Assembly: GCF_000382285.1 (NCBI RefSeq)
Contig: NZ_KB907929.1
Location: forward strand, 232,020-296,019
DNA: 64,000 nucleotides
Direction: 5' to 3'
From: Solimonas variicoloris DSM 15731
GTDB lineage: Bacteria > Pseudomonadota > Gammaproteobacteria > Nevskiales > Nevskiaceae
The notes under the pieces were generated by a model, which was not told the origin of the DNA, made no database searches, and was given only the letters and a program-made list of their open reading frames with translations. Within the stretch, counting starts at the first letter, position 1; each line of letters begins with the position of its first letter. Below are positions 8,150-17,265 of this stretch, in pieces. The position numbers and the translations under genes were made by a program.

Positions 8150-9037
8150 ATGAACAAATCCTTCCTGCAAGTCGATGTGTTCACGAGCCAGCCGCTCAGG
8201 GGCAACCCGGCTGCCGTCGTGTTCGATGCCGACGACCTCGATGCGCGGACCATGCAGCGGATCGCGCGCGAGATGAACCTATCCGAGACGGTCTTCGTGC
8301 TGGCCCCGGAATCGCCCGATACCGACTATCGGGTGCGCATCTTCACGCCCTCCAGCGAGCTGCCGTTCGCCGGGCACCCCACCATCGCCACTGCGAGCGC
8401 AGTGCGTGCGCACCGTGGCGACCTGGCCGATGCAAGTCTGTTGCGGCAGGCCTGCGGCATCGGCATCGTGCCTGTCGAAGTCGTTCCGACCGAGGGCCCG
8501 CCGATCTACTGGATGACCCAGGCCAGCCCGCAGTTCCGCAACACGGCCATCGGTCCTGGGGAAATGTCGGCCCTGCTGGGCTGCGATGCGAACATGCTGG
8601 CCGCGATGCCGGTGGAAGTCGTCTCCACCGGCATCCCGTGGCTGATCGCCGAGCTGCGCAGCGTCGCCGCCCTGGCATCGCTGCGTCCCGACCTGCCTCG
8701 CATCGCCGAACGCTGCCGCGCATCGGGTGCCGTCGGCGTGACCGTCTTTGCCGAGCACGAGGCCGACGCGCCGGTACGCTTGCGCCTGCGCACGTTCGCG
8801 CCAGGCGAAGGCGTGGCCGAGGACCCCGTCTGCGGGTCTGGAAACGGGTGTGTCGCGGCATTCCTGGCAAGGCACCGGCACGCATCGGCGCTCCAGGGTG
8901 GCTACCTTGCGGAGCAAGGCATCGAGATGGGACGCGATGGCCTGATCCACGTCGAATGGACCCGAAACGGCGACGAACTGACGGTGCGCGTCGGCGGCCA
9001 GGCCGTGGCCGTCGCCAGCGGCACCCTGCATCTGTAG
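8150..9037 (+). CDS. PhzF-family isomerase
   Basis: A 295-aa protein with the diaminopimelate epimerase-like double barrel of PhzF. The N terminus has QVDVFTSQPLRGNPAAVV. Glu46 in NLSETVFVL is the family's catalytic acid. FAGHPTIATA and EDPVCGSGNG are the two conserved loops. The start is supported by GGAGAAG 5 bases upstream. PhzF relatives isomerise or cyclise small acids. Here it sits alone, without phenazine genes, so the substrate is unknown. Confidence 0.9.
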   Translation: MNKSFLQVDVFTSQPLRGNPAAVVFDADDLDARTMQRIAREMNLSETVFVLAPESPDTDYRVRIFTPSSELPFAGHPTIATASAVRAHRGDLADASLLRQACGIGIVPVEVVPTEGPPIYWMTQASPQFRNTAIGPGEMSALLGCDANMLAAMPVEVVSTGIPWLIAELRSVAALASLRPDLPRIAERCRASGAVGVTVFAEHEADAPVRLRLRTFAPGEGVAEDPVCGSGNGCVAAFLARHRHASALQGGYLAEQGIEMGRDGLIHVEWTRNGDELTVRVGGQAVAVASGTLHL

Positions 9038-9139
9038 ACGCGGCGGCACGTTCAGCTGCTCGGTCGCCCATGGCTGTCATGGCGCCTGCGCGGCGTCCCC
9101 GACGAAGGCCTGCGCCGCGACGAACGTGGTTGCGCAGGG

Positions 9140-10048
9140 CTAGATCGAATCGACGGCGGGACTGTCGTCGCGCGAGAGCATGGCGCGTTCGATGAAGTGC
9201 TGCAGTGGTTCCGAAGGCTCGCTGTCCGGCCGCAACAGGTAGGTGGTCATGCACGCCGACGGGTCCGACAGGGGCCGCGCGATGATCTCGGGATGGCGAC
9301 AGACCGAGATCTGCGCCGCCGTGGCGAGACCCAGTCCGTAGCCCGCAGCCACCAGCGTCAGCATCAATTCCAGTGTCGCGACCCGCTCGGCAATCCGGGG
9401 CTGGATGGCGGCCGTCCGGAGCAGTCGTTTGATCTGCCGGTACGCACCCTCGCATGCTTCGGGGTGGCACTTGATCAGGGGATAGCGCAGCAGTTCATCC
9501 AGAGGGACCTGCCTGAAGGCCAGCAAAGGATGGCGCGTCGGAATGGCCACCAGGATGGGATCGGACCAGACCGCCTCGCACAGGATGCCCTCTCCAGCCT
9601 CGTCGGACTGCGCAAACCCGGCATCGAAAGTGTCGTCGCGCAACCCGCGCACTTGTGACGCGAGCGGCGTCTCGAACAGGCGGATTTCCACATCGGGCTC
9701 CTCCTCCCGACACAGGGCCAGGAGTGCCGCGAGGCGTGTCTGCGCGATACCGTCCGACAGCGCGAGGCGCAGCATGCCGCGATAGCCCGTGGCGGCGGCC
9801 CGGACGTTGGTTCGTGCCTGTTCCAGCACCGCGAACACGCGGCGGGCATCTTCCAGCAGCACCTGGCCCGCCCAGGTGAGCTGGGTGCCGCGCCGATTGC
9901 GCTCGAACAGCGTGGCCCCGAGGTCGGACTCCAGCTCCCGGATGGTGCGCGACAGCGGAGACTGCTCGATATGGAGCCGCACCGCCGCACGCGTGAAGTG
10001 CAGTTCCTCGGCCACTGCCACGAAACAGCGCAAGTGTCGCAGCTCCAT
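9140..10048 (-). CDS. LysR-family transcriptional regulator
   Basis: A 302-aa regulator. Residues 1-60 form the winged helix (MELRHLRCFVAVAEELHFTR, then LHIEQSPLSRTIRELE), of the BenM/CatM-like subgroup. Residues from about 90 form the effector domain. The start was chosen at MELRHL, because the 94-codon extension above it is a shadow of the small gene upstream. It converges on the PhzF gene with about 100 bases between. Its target is not obvious. Confidence 0.9.
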   Translation of the reverse strand: MELRHLRCFVAVAEELHFTRAAVRLHIEQSPLSRTIRELESDLGATLFERNRRGTQLTWAGQVLLEDARRVFAVLEQARTNVRAAATGYRGMLRLALSDGIAQTRLAALLALCREEEPDVEIRLFETPLASQVRGLRDDTFDAGFAQSDEAGEGILCEAVWSDPILVAIPTRHPLLAFRQVPLDELLRYPLIKCHPEACEGAYRQIKRLLRTAAIQPRIAERVATLELMLTLVAAGYGLGLATAAQISVCRHPEIIARPLSDPSACMTTYLLRPDSEPSEPLQHFIERAMLSRDDSPAVDSI

Positions 10049-10085
10049 CGCGCCACCTACGCGTACGTGAGGCCGGGAGCTTGAT

Positions 10086-10361
10086 TCACGCGAGCGGCTC
10101 CTCGGGCGCCGTGCCGGACAGCAGCGCCGTGATCGGCAAGGGTTGGAACAAGGGCTCGCGACCGAGGAGCTTGAGGCCGCCAGGACCGCTTTCGAGCAAG
10201 CGGCGCTCTTCGCGCGCGACGAACAGTTCGGTGCGATAGCCATCGCATTCGGGAAGTCGCTGTAGCAGGTCGCGGATCGCGTCGCCCGCCCAGGGCGTTT
10301 CGCTGTCGAACTGACCCAGCAGCCGGCCATGCCGGGAAATCACGAGGCGGTAGGCGTTCAT
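10086..10361 (-). CDS. Small hypothetical protein of the B6 operon
   Basis: A 91-aa soluble protein (begins MNAYRLVISRHGRLLGQFDS) of no recognised family. Its ATG overlaps the pdxY stop as ATGA, so it is the last gene of the four-gene yggS-amidotransferase-pdxY operon. It has no membrane segment or metal motif. Its reading frame and codon use match the neighbours, which supports a real gene. Role unknown. Confidence 0.65.
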   Translation of the reverse strand: MNAYRLVISRHGRLLGQFDSETPWAGDAIRDLLQRLPECDGYRTELFVAREERRLLESGPGGLKLLGREPLFQPLPITALLSGTAPEEPLA

Positions 10362-11200
10362 GGCCGGGCACTCCCGGCCATCGCGTGTATCGCCATCTCC
10401 TCCCAGCCCAGGCGCCGGGTGCGGGTCAGTTGCTCGGCGGTATCGCCGCAGGCGCGCTCGACGGCCTGAGGCATCTCTATGCCAAGCAGGCAATGGCCGG
10501 TCAGGCGCGCGGCGAAGTAGTCGCCGGCCCCTTTCACCACGCAGGGCACGTGGGGATGCTCGAAGAGGCGCGATACCCCCTCCCGCGTCTCCAGCAGCGT
10601 CTGGACGACGGCGCCTTCGGGATCATCCTGGACACTGGTCACCACCACCCATTGGGTGGGGCCGCGCAACAGCGCACGGGCGGCCTCACGGCACTCCGCC
10701 AGACCCTGCAGCGTTCTGCCGATGATGTGTTCCAGCTCGAACCGATTGGGGACGAGGCCGTGGGCTTCTGGAATCAGCAGCGTGCGCCAGGCCTCGGCCA
10801 TGCCGGCCGCCGCATACACGCCCTGGTCGTAGTCGCCAATGACCGGATCCAGGTGCAGGCGCAGTTGCGGGTGGCGCTCGCGCATCGTCGACCACCAGGA
10901 TGCGAGGATCCGTGCCTGCGACGGCGCGCCGAGGAAGCCGACCTGCACAACGCGAGCGCACGCGGGGATGCCGCGCGCCTCCAGGTCATCCAACCAGCCA
11001 GCGAACCACGCGTCGGGCACCGCGCCGCCATGGACCGAGGGATAGTGCGGGGTGTTGCTGAGCAGCGCGGTCGGCACCGCGGCCGTGAGCAGCCCGCAGG
11101 CTTCCAACGCGGGAATCGCCGCGTTGTTGCCGACCCGCCCGTAGACCACCTGGGACTGGATGCTGATGACATCGATGGGCACAGGTTGGGTCACTGTCAT
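10358..11200 (-). CDS. pdxY: Pyridoxal kinase
   Basis: A 280-aa kinase of the ribokinase/PdxK-PdxY fold. It phosphorylates pyridoxal (and perhaps other B6 vitamers) to PLP. The N-terminal substrate loop reads ISIQSQVVYGRVGNNAA. The C-terminal anion-hole motif VVKGAGDYFAARL places the catalytic Asp at residue 227; the usual GTGD is GAGD here. It is coupled by ATGA to the upstream amidotransferase and the downstream small protein. It sits in one operon with a PLP-carrier gene and opposite a MocR regulator, which supports a B6 salvage role. Confidence 0.9.
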   Translation of the reverse strand: MTVTQPVPIDVISIQSQVVYGRVGNNAAIPALEACGLLTAAVPTALLSNTPHYPSVHGGAVPDAWFAGWLDDLEARGIPACARVVQVGFLGAPSQARILASWWSTMRERHPQLRLHLDPVIGDYDQGVYAAAGMAEAWRTLLIPEAHGLVPNRFELEHIIGRTLQGLAECREAARALLRGPTQWVVVTSVQDDPEGAVVQTLLETREGVSRLFEHPHVPCVVKGAGDYFAARLTGHCLLGIEMPQAVERACGDTAEQLTRTRRLGWEEMAIHAMAGSARP

Positions 11201-11913
11201 TCAGGACGTCCCCCCGTGTCCTGCTGCCGATCCAGCCAGGCGCCGATCGCGCGGTGGGCCGCAGCCTTCAGCGTTGCCCCATGCCGCTCGGCATCCGCGC
11301 GCAGCGTGCGCGGATCGACGCCGGCCTGGCCCAGCTCGCAGCAGTGGCCGACCAGCCAGCGTTCGATTCGGCTGGCATCGGCTTCCAGGTGGAACTGCAG
11401 ACCCAGCACCCGGTCGCCGACCGCGTAGGCCTGCTGCGCGCAGCTTTCGGTGCTCGCCAGCAGTTCACTGCCCTCCGGCAGCTCGAAGCGGTCGCCGTGC
11501 CAATGCAGCACCGGCACGCCGGCCAGCGGTGCCAGCACCGAGCGGCGGCCCGCATCCGTCAGCGTCAGCGCGCCGAAGCCGATCTCCTTGAAGCCCATGG
11601 GGGCGACGGCGGCGCCGAGCAGGCGTGCGATCAATTGCGCGCCCAGGCAGATGCCGAGCAGCGGCCGGCCACTGGCCAGGCGTCGCTCGAGCAGGCGCAG
11701 TTCGTCGGCAAGAAAGGGATAGGCCCGCTCGTCGAAGGCGCCGATCGGCCCGCCCAGTGCGATGAGAAGATCGCTTGCCGCGGCCTCCTCACGGGCCAGG
11801 TCGTCCGTCGCGGGGTCGAGGTAGCGCACGTCGAATCCACGCTCGCGCAGCAGCGGTTCGAGCGTGCCGAGGTCTTCGAAATGGATGTGGCGCAGGGCCA
11901 GGGCGGTCTTCAT
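11197..11913 (-). CDS. Class I glutamine amidotransferase-like protein
   Basis: A 238-aa protein of the GMP-synthase-like GATase1 family. Catalytic triad visible: Cys89 in LLGICLGAQLIA, His175 and Glu177 in GLQFHLEAD. ALGGPIGAFDE supplies the oxyanion region. Stand-alone members transfer ammonia or hydrolyse gamma-glutamyl compounds; the substrate is unknown. It is coupled by ATGA to yggS upstream and pdxY downstream, which is unusual company. It is not PdxT: it lacks a PdxS partner and is too divergent. Confidence 0.8.
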   Translation of the reverse strand: MKTALALRHIHFEDLGTLEPLLRERGFDVRYLDPATDDLAREEAAASDLLIALGGPIGAFDERAYPFLADELRLLERRLASGRPLLGICLGAQLIARLLGAAVAPMGFKEIGFGALTLTDAGRRSVLAPLAGVPVLHWHGDRFELPEGSELLASTESCAQQAYAVGDRVLGLQFHLEADASRIERWLVGHCCELGQAGVDPRTLRADAERHGATLKAAAHRAIGAWLDRQQDTGGRPE

Positions 11914-12713
11914 ACGGTCTGCTCCGATGCGGTCGATGTCGCAGCCCGGTCGTCGTCGGGCCAGTAATGGCTGTCCGGCGTCGCGCGAGCGCCGAAGAGG
12001 GCCTGGCCGACGCGCACGACGGTGGCGCCTTCCTCAATGGCCAGCTCGAAGTCGCCGGACATCCCCATCGACAGTTCGTCCATGCCGATGCCCGCCGGCG
12101 CCTCCTGGCGCAGCCGATCACGCAGTTCGCGCAACAGCACGAAGCAGGGACGGACCCGCGCCGGATCGGCCGACAGCAGCGCCAGTGTCATCAGGCCTCG
12201 CACGCGCAGGGTGGAGAAGCCCGGCAGCGCCCGGACGAAGCCGGCCACCTCGGAAGGCGGCAAGCCGAACTTGCTGGCCTCGCCCGAGGTGTTGACCTGC
12301 ACGAACACATCCAGTGCGCGCCCTTCGGCTTGCAGGCGACGGTCCAGCGCCTCCGCCACACGCAGGCTGTCCAGAGCCTGGAACTCGCTGGCGAAGCGTG
12401 CCACGACCTTGGCCTTGTTGGTCTGCAGGTGGCCGATGACCGACCAGCGCAGGTCGGCGAGATCCACCATCGCTTCGGCCTTGCGCTGCGCCTCCTGCAC
12501 CTTGTTCTCACCCAGGTCGCGGCAGCCGGCGGCGTAGGCCAGACGGATGCGCTCCTCCGGCACGGTCTTGCTGACCGGCAGCAGGCGCACATCGGACGGA
12601 TCGCGTCCCGCGCGGGAGCAGGCATCGGCGATGCGCCGATGCACCGCCGCCAGATTGCGCCGAAAGTCCTCGACGCTGTGTGCGGTGGGCCAGGGATGCG
12701 TCTGCGCGTTCAT
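11910..12713 (-). CDS. yggS: YggS/PROSC-family PLP homeostasis protein
   Basis: A 267-aa single-domain alanine-racemase-like PLP carrier. Lys49 in LLPVSKTVP is the PLP lysine. Also present are the family segments ENKVQEA, WSVIGHLQTNKAK, VFVQVNTSGE and LSMGMSGDFELAI, and the phosphate loop VRVGQALFGAR. The family buffers free PLP and affects amino-acid and B6 balance. The start MNAQTHP was chosen because upstream codons overlap the operator region. It is the first gene of the operon facing mocR. Confidence 0.9.
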   Translation of the reverse strand: MNAQTHPWPTAHSVEDFRRNLAAVHRRIADACSRAGRDPSDVRLLPVSKTVPEERIRLAYAAGCRDLGENKVQEAQRKAEAMVDLADLRWSVIGHLQTNKAKVVARFASEFQALDSLRVAEALDRRLQAEGRALDVFVQVNTSGEASKFGLPPSEVAGFVRALPGFSTLRVRGLMTLALLSADPARVRPCFVLLRELRDRLRQEAPAGIGMDELSMGMSGDFELAIEEGATVVRVGQALFGARATPDSHYWPDDDRAATSTASEQTV

Positions 12714-12738
12714 GGACAAGGGGTTCTCCGTGCTGCTA

Positions 12739-12778
12739 ACATTGTCATAGGACAAAATATACATTGTCACGGGACAAA
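12739..12778. promoter_or_regulatory. Twin operator between yggS and the MocR gene
   Basis: Two direct copies of ACATTGTCANRGGACAAA (12739-12756 and 12761-12778), repeating every 22 bp, or two helical turns. Each contains the inverted repeat TTGTC-N4-GACAA. They fill the 70-bp divergent gap, with the second copy ending 5 bases before the MocR ATG. Direct repeats of this kind are typical targets of MocR/GntR dimers, so this is the likely autoregulatory and operon-control site. Confidence 0.7.
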
Positions 12779-12783
12779 CGGGA

Positions 12784-14085
12784 ATGACCGAAAAGACCGC
12801 ATCGGACATCTTCGAGCGCATTCGCCGCGAGGCACATGCGGGCCAGCTTGCCGCGGGCCAGACCCTGCCGTCCGTGCGCGAGATGGCCGATCAACTGGGC
12901 GTCAACCGCAACACGGTCGCCGCCGCGTACCGGAAGCTGGTGGCCGCAGGCATTGCAGAGACGCTGGGGCGCAACGGGACGGTGATCCGGCCTGCGGCGC
13001 GTCTCGGCGAGCAGGAGGGCCTGCAGCCCGGCTCGGCGCTGGCGGATCTGGCCAGCGGCAATCCGGACCCGGCCTGGCTGCCCGATCCATTGTTGGCGCT
13101 GGCAGCCAGCGGCTATCGGCCCGCGCTGTATGGCCAGCCTGTACTCGACCCGGCACTCGAACGGCTGGCGCGGCAGTGGTTCGGAGCGGATCTCCGGGAG
13201 GGTGACGGTCTGGTGCTGGCGCATGGCGCGGTCGATGCGATCGAGCGTCTGTTGGCTGCCTACCTCGTCGCCGGCGACAAGGTGGCGGTGGAGGACCCGT
13301 GCTTCCTCGGCAGCCTCAACATCCTGCACAGCACGGGCCTGGCAGCGGTGCCCGTGGCCATGGATGCGCACGGCATGTGTCCGCAAGCCCTGGAAGCGGC
13401 GCTGGCCGACGGTGCCCAGGCGGTTCTGTGTACGCCCCGCGCGCAGAACCCGACCGGCTGCGGCTTGAGCGAGACGCGCGCCCGTGAGCTGCGCCAGGTG
13501 CTCGCGCGCCATCCGCACGTGCTGGTCATCGAGGACGACCACTTCGCGTTGCTCGCCGAAACGCCGTACTTCTCCATCACCCCGGCGACCACGGTGCGCC
13601 GGGCCCTGGTGCGCTCGGTATCCAAGGGTTTCGGGCCGGACCTTCGACTCGCCTTCGTCGCCACCGATGCGGGCACCGCGACAAGGCTCGGCATGCGCCT
13701 GGCTCCCGGCACGACCTGGGTCAGTCACGTGCTGCAGGCGGCCGTGCGCGGCCTGCTCGGATCGGATGCGTCCAGGGCGCGCCTGCATGCGGCCAAGACC
13801 GCCTACGCCATGCGTCGCAAGGCCCTGATCGATGCACTCGGCGCCGTGGGCATCGCCGCCAGGCAGCCCTGCGACGGGTTCAATGTGTGGATTCCGTTGC
13901 CGGAAGACCGTGACGTTCACCGCACCGCGCAAAGCCTCGCACGCTGCGGCTGGGCCGTGCGAACCGGCGATGCCTTCGCGATCGCGCCCGCGGCCCCCGC
14001 GCTGCGAGTCACGGTCTCGACGCTCGAACCCGGGGACGCGGCGCGCTTTGCCGCGCAACTGCGCGACTGTCTGGGGCGTGTATGA
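12784..14085 (+). CDS. MocR/PtsJ-like GntR-aminotransferase fusion regulator
   Basis: A 433-aa regulator. Residues 1-70 are a GntR winged helix (QTLPSVREMADQLGVNRNT); residues 85-430 are a fold-type I aminotransferase domain. The latter has the NPTG pocket (residues 222-225), an acidic pair at 251-252 and PLP lysine Lys281 in RSVSKGFGPDLR. Such proteins sense PLP; in Salmonella the MocR protein PtsJ controls pyridoxal kinase. Facing a pdxY-yggS operon across a twin operator, it is most likely their regulator. Whether it activates or represses is not readable. Confidence 0.9.
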   Translation: MTEKTASDIFERIRREAHAGQLAAGQTLPSVREMADQLGVNRNTVAAAYRKLVAAGIAETLGRNGTVIRPAARLGEQEGLQPGSALADLASGNPDPAWLPDPLLALAASGYRPALYGQPVLDPALERLARQWFGADLREGDGLVLAHGAVDAIERLLAAYLVAGDKVAVEDPCFLGSLNILHSTGLAAVPVAMDAHGMCPQALEAALADGAQAVLCTPRAQNPTGCGLSETRARELRQVLARHPHVLVIEDDHFALLAETPYFSITPATTVRRALVRSVSKGFGPDLRLAFVATDAGTATRLGMRLAPGTTWVSHVLQAAVRGLLGSDASRARLHAAKTAYAMRRKALIDALGAVGIAARQPCDGFNVWIPLPEDRDVHRTAQSLARCGWAVRTGDAFAIAPAAPALRVTVSTLEPGDAARFAAQLRDCLGRV

Positions 14086-14150
14086 AGCCAGTCTGCATGG
14101 CATCGTGCCTGTCCTCTCGCGGGTCCGTCTGCGTACCGGTCCATGGCGCG

Positions 14151-15128
14151 CTACGGCGCCTGCAAGGCGGAGGCGACGCGAGCGGGCCACGGGCGCCGTT
14201 CCAACAAGCCGGTCTCCCGTTCCCGCAGGGTCCGGCCGACCTGGCTCGCCTCGGTCACGGACGCGCGAAAGTCCCGGATCAGTTGTCGCGTCACCGGCCC
14301 CACGGGCCATTCGGTGGTCGCCGCATCCTCGACCAGCGCCACCACCGGCTGCAGTTCGACCGAGGTGCCGGCGGTGAATACCTCGGAGGCGGTGCGCAGT
14401 TCGTCCAGCGTCACGGTCCGCTCCTCGACCCGCAGCCCGCGCTGGCGCGCCAGTCCCATCACGTGCCGCTTGGTGATGCCGTCGAGGAAGCAGGTCGGCA
14501 ATGGGGTCACCAGCACTCCGTCATGGACCATCAACAGGTTGGTTGCCGTGGTCTCGGCGACCCGGCCTTCGCTGTCGAGCAGCAGTGCGTCGTCGCAGCC
14601 CGCCGCTGCGGCGGCATGGCGCGCGAGAGTACCGATCATGTACAGCCCCGAACACTTGGCCGCGGTGGGCGCGGTGTCGGGGCGGGGACGCCGCCAGCTC
14701 GCCAGCTGCAGCCGGATGCCTTCCTCGGCGCGACCCTGGGACGCCGCCGTGGGCCAGTCCCAGGCCGCGATCGCCACGTGGATGCGGGCGCGCGGCGAAG
14801 CGATGGAAACACTCTCCGCGCCGCGCCAGGCCACCGGGCGGATGTAGGCGTCGTCGAGTTGGTTGGCCCACAGCACCGCCTCGATGGCCTGTGTCAGTTC
14901 GCCTTGCGACCACGGCAGGTGGTAGTCCAGCAGCGCGGCGGACTGCTGGAAGCGTTCCAAGTGCGGCGCATTGAGGAAGACATGGCCGCCATAGGCGCGC
15001 ATCCCCTCGAAGACGGCCCCGCCCATGTGCAGCGCATGCGTGAGCACGTGCAGGCGCGCCTCGCGCCAGGGCAGCAGTTCGCCATCGAGCCAGATCAGGC
15101 CATCGCGATCATCAAGGGAATTGAGCAT
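14151..15128 (-). CDS. Branched-chain-type (class IV) aminotransferase
   Basis: A 325-aa PLP enzyme of the IlvE/D-amino-acid aminotransferase fold. WLDGELLPWREARLHVLTH at the N terminus is typical of IlvE. Lys158 (AAKCSGLY) is the PLP lysine, and Glu192 (VAETTATNLL) the family glutamate. YIRPVAWRGAE is the substrate-side strand. The start is ATG at 15128; the frame is open far upstream but overlaps the divergent LysR gene. It converges on mocR and diverges from a LysR gene, its likely regulator. Substrate may be a branched-chain or D-amino acid. Confidence 0.88.
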   Translation of the reverse strand: MLNSLDDRDGLIWLDGELLPWREARLHVLTHALHMGGAVFEGMRAYGGHVFLNAPHLERFQQSAALLDYHLPWSQGELTQAIEAVLWANQLDDAYIRPVAWRGAESVSIASPRARIHVAIAAWDWPTAASQGRAEEGIRLQLASWRRPRPDTAPTAAKCSGLYMIGTLARHAAAAAGCDDALLLDSEGRVAETTATNLLMVHDGVLVTPLPTCFLDGITKRHVMGLARQRGLRVEERTVTLDELRTASEVFTAGTSVELQPVVALVEDAATTEWPVGPVTRQLIRDFRASVTEASQVGRTLRERETGLLERRPWPARVASALQAP

Positions 15129-15192
15129 GGTGCGCACCGCTGTACAGGTTGTCGATGGCGTCAGTGTGCGGCCGGTTCGCCGTCGGCACGAG

Positions 15193-15205
15193 TGAGCAAA
15201 TCTCA
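15193..15205. promoter_or_regulatory. Possible LysR-type operator
   Basis: TGAG-CAAAT-CTCA, a 13-bp interrupted palindrome of the T-N11-A form, in the 181-bp gap between the divergent aminotransferase and LysR genes. Short, so it could be chance. Confidence 0.3.
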
Positions 15206-15309
15206 GACGATGTTGAGTTTTGGTCCACGCGCCGGCGAGCGTGGAGACGACGATTTCCGGTTTAATGAGTCCATGAACGACCAATGACTTCCAGGAGGGT
15301 GAATCCCCC

Positions 15310-16326
15310 ATGCGCATCCCTGTCCCGTTGAACGCCTTGCGCGCCTTCGAGGCCGCGGCACGCCATCTCTCGATCAAGGACGCGGCCCTGGAACTGGCGG
15401 TCACGCCCTCGGCGGTCAGCCACCAGTTGCGCACGCTGGAGGACATGCTCGGCGTCGAGTTGCTGCGCCGCATTGGCACGCGGCTGGAACTGACCAGCGC
15501 CGGCCGCCGCCTGGCACCCGGCCTCAACGAGGGCTTCGCCCTGATCGCCGAGGGCGTGGGCAGCTTGCGCGAGGAGCGGCGCGACGGGCCGCTGCGCGTG
15601 AACATGCTGCCGACCTTCGCGACCAACTGGCTGTCACCCCGCCTGAGCCTGTATCCGTTCGAGCGGCGCGGCTTCTCGCTGGACATCTCCACCACGCAGG
15701 ACGACGTGGATCTGGCCGCCGGCGTGGCCGATGCCGGCATCTGGTATGGCGACGGCCAGTGGGCCGGCCTGCAGGCCGACCTGTTGTTCGAGGCCACCAT
15801 CGACCTGTACGCGCGCCCGGGCTTTGCCACCGGCTCGCGCCGGGAACGCCTCAAGCAGGTCGCGCGCGCCAACCTGTTCGTGTCGCGGCATTGCCTCACC
15901 TGGCAGCGCTGGATGGACAGCCTGCCCGGCGGGCCGTTCGAGCCGGCTGTCGTGACCCGCGTGGATTCGGGCGGCTTGACGATGCAGGCGGCCGCCGATG
16001 GGGCCGGCGTGTCGATCGCCGTCTGCGAACTGGCCGAGAGCGCCGTCCGGCTCGGACGCCTGGCCTCCGTCTTCGACCACCCCGTGAGCGCGGGCGTCGG
16101 CTTCTGGCTCGTCTATCCCGAGGCGCTGTGCGAGGACCGACGGTTGGACAACCTGCGCGGCTGGCTGCGCGAGCAGGTCGATGGGCAAGCCCGGCACGGA
16201 GGGCAAGAACGGACGACGGACGACACGGGCAGAGCCAAGGACGGGCCCGCGCAAAGCACCACGTCGCCGGCGGCGAAGCCTCGATCCGCTGCTGCCTGCG
16301 CAAGCCCGCTGGCTTCAATGTCCTGA
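15310..16326 (+). CDS. LysR-family regulator, GcvA-like (copy 1)
   Basis: A 338-aa regulator. The start MRIPVPLNALRAFEAAARHL and the DNA-binding helix AVTPSAVSHQLRTLE are typical of the GcvA/AmpR subgroup. The effector domain spans about residues 90-295. A low-complexity Ser/Ala/Pro-rich tail of about 40 residues follows, absent from its paralog at 17266. It has a GGAGGG ribosome site. It diverges from the aminotransferase gene and lies 15 bases before a DMT exporter, so it may control either. Confidence 0.9.
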   Translation: MRIPVPLNALRAFEAAARHLSIKDAALELAVTPSAVSHQLRTLEDMLGVELLRRIGTRLELTSAGRRLAPGLNEGFALIAEGVGSLREERRDGPLRVNMLPTFATNWLSPRLSLYPFERRGFSLDISTTQDDVDLAAGVADAGIWYGDGQWAGLQADLLFEATIDLYARPGFATGSRRERLKQVARANLFVSRHCLTWQRWMDSLPGGPFEPAVVTRVDSGGLTMQAAADGAGVSIAVCELAESAVRLGRLASVFDHPVSAGVGFWLVYPEALCEDRRLDNLRGWLREQVDGQARHGGQERTTDDTGRAKDGPAQSTTSPAAKPRSAAACASPLASMS

Positions 16327-16341
16327 CAGGGAGGATGTGGG

Positions 16342-17235
16342 GTGTCTCGTCGATGGATCGGTTTCGTCATGGTTGTGCTCGCGGCGGTCTGCTGGAGTTC
16401 GGCCGGGCTGTTCGTTCGGCTGACGGACCTGGACGCATGGACCATCGTCGGCTGGCGTTCCCTGTTCGCGGGCCTGGCGCTGGCCGCGGTCTTGGCCTTG
16501 CGCGGACGCGGCGAACGAGCCGGCACGTTCGGTGCCGCTGGATGGGGGGCCACCCTCCTCGTATCGACGGCGACGGTGGCGTACATCGCCGCGCTGACAC
16601 TGACCACGGTGGCCAACGTCCTGCTGATCTACGCCTGCCTGCCTCTGGTCGCTGCCGGCCTGGCGCGGTTGGTCCTGGGCGAGCCGCTTTCCCCGCGCGT
16701 CCTCGCCGCCGGCGCATGCTGCCTGGCGGGCGTGGCGATCGTCGTGGGGGGCCCGACCGGCAGTGGCCATCTCCTCGGCAGCGTGCTTGCCCTGCTGATG
16801 ACGTCTGCGTTCGGTGGACTCCTGATCGTCGTCAAAAGCCATCCCGGGCTGGACGTCGTGAAGATCAACACGTTGGGGTGCCTGCTCTGCGCCGTGGCGG
16901 CGCTGCCCTTCATGTCGCGGCAGATTCCGGACCCGAAGGCGCTGTCGAGCCTGGCGCTGCTGGGCAGCGTCGCCATGGCCCTGGCCTTCCTGCTGTTCCT
17001 CGAAGGAGGCCGGCGCATTCCGGCGGGAGAAGCGGGACTGATCAGCCTGCTGGACGTGGTGCTGGGACCGCTCTGGGTGTGGCTGGCCTTCGGCGAGGCG
17101 CCCGGGAGTGGTGCCCTGGCCGGGGGCGCGCTGATCATTGCCGCGCTGGCCTGGTACCTGCGGCGCCCCCAGCGGGCCCCGGCCCCGGCGCGGCGGTCCG
17201 CCGCCGTCGCCGGATGCGGCGGGACAGAACGATGA
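16342..17235 (+). CDS. EamA/DMT-family exporter
   Basis: A 297-aa inner-membrane protein with ten predicted helices in two EamA repeats (AAVCWSSAGLFVRLTDL and the second half from LGSVLALLMTSAFGG). Start is GTG, supported by GGGAGGATG upstream. Family members export amino acids or metabolites, often beside a LysR regulator. It is bracketed by two paralogous LysR genes on the same strand. Confidence 0.88.
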   Translation: MSRRWIGFVMVVLAAVCWSSAGLFVRLTDLDAWTIVGWRSLFAGLALAAVLALRGRGERAGTFGAAGWGATLLVSTATVAYIAALTLTTVANVLLIYACLPLVAAGLARLVLGEPLSPRVLAAGACCLAGVAIVVGGPTGSGHLLGSVLALLMTSAFGGLLIVVKSHPGLDVVKINTLGCLLCAVAALPFMSRQIPDPKALSSLALLGSVAMALAFLLFLEGGRRIPAGEAGLISLLDVVLGPLWVWLAFGEAPGSGALAGGALIIAALAWYLRRPQRAPAPARRSAAVAGCGGTER

Positions 17236-17265
17236 CGCCGACGCCTTGCGGAAGATGAGGGGGCC

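Noticed and set aside
15129..15899. N-terminal extension of the aminotransferase
   Set aside because: The extra 257 codons lie opposite the LysR gene and have shadow-like composition; the aminotransferase fold starts at 15128.
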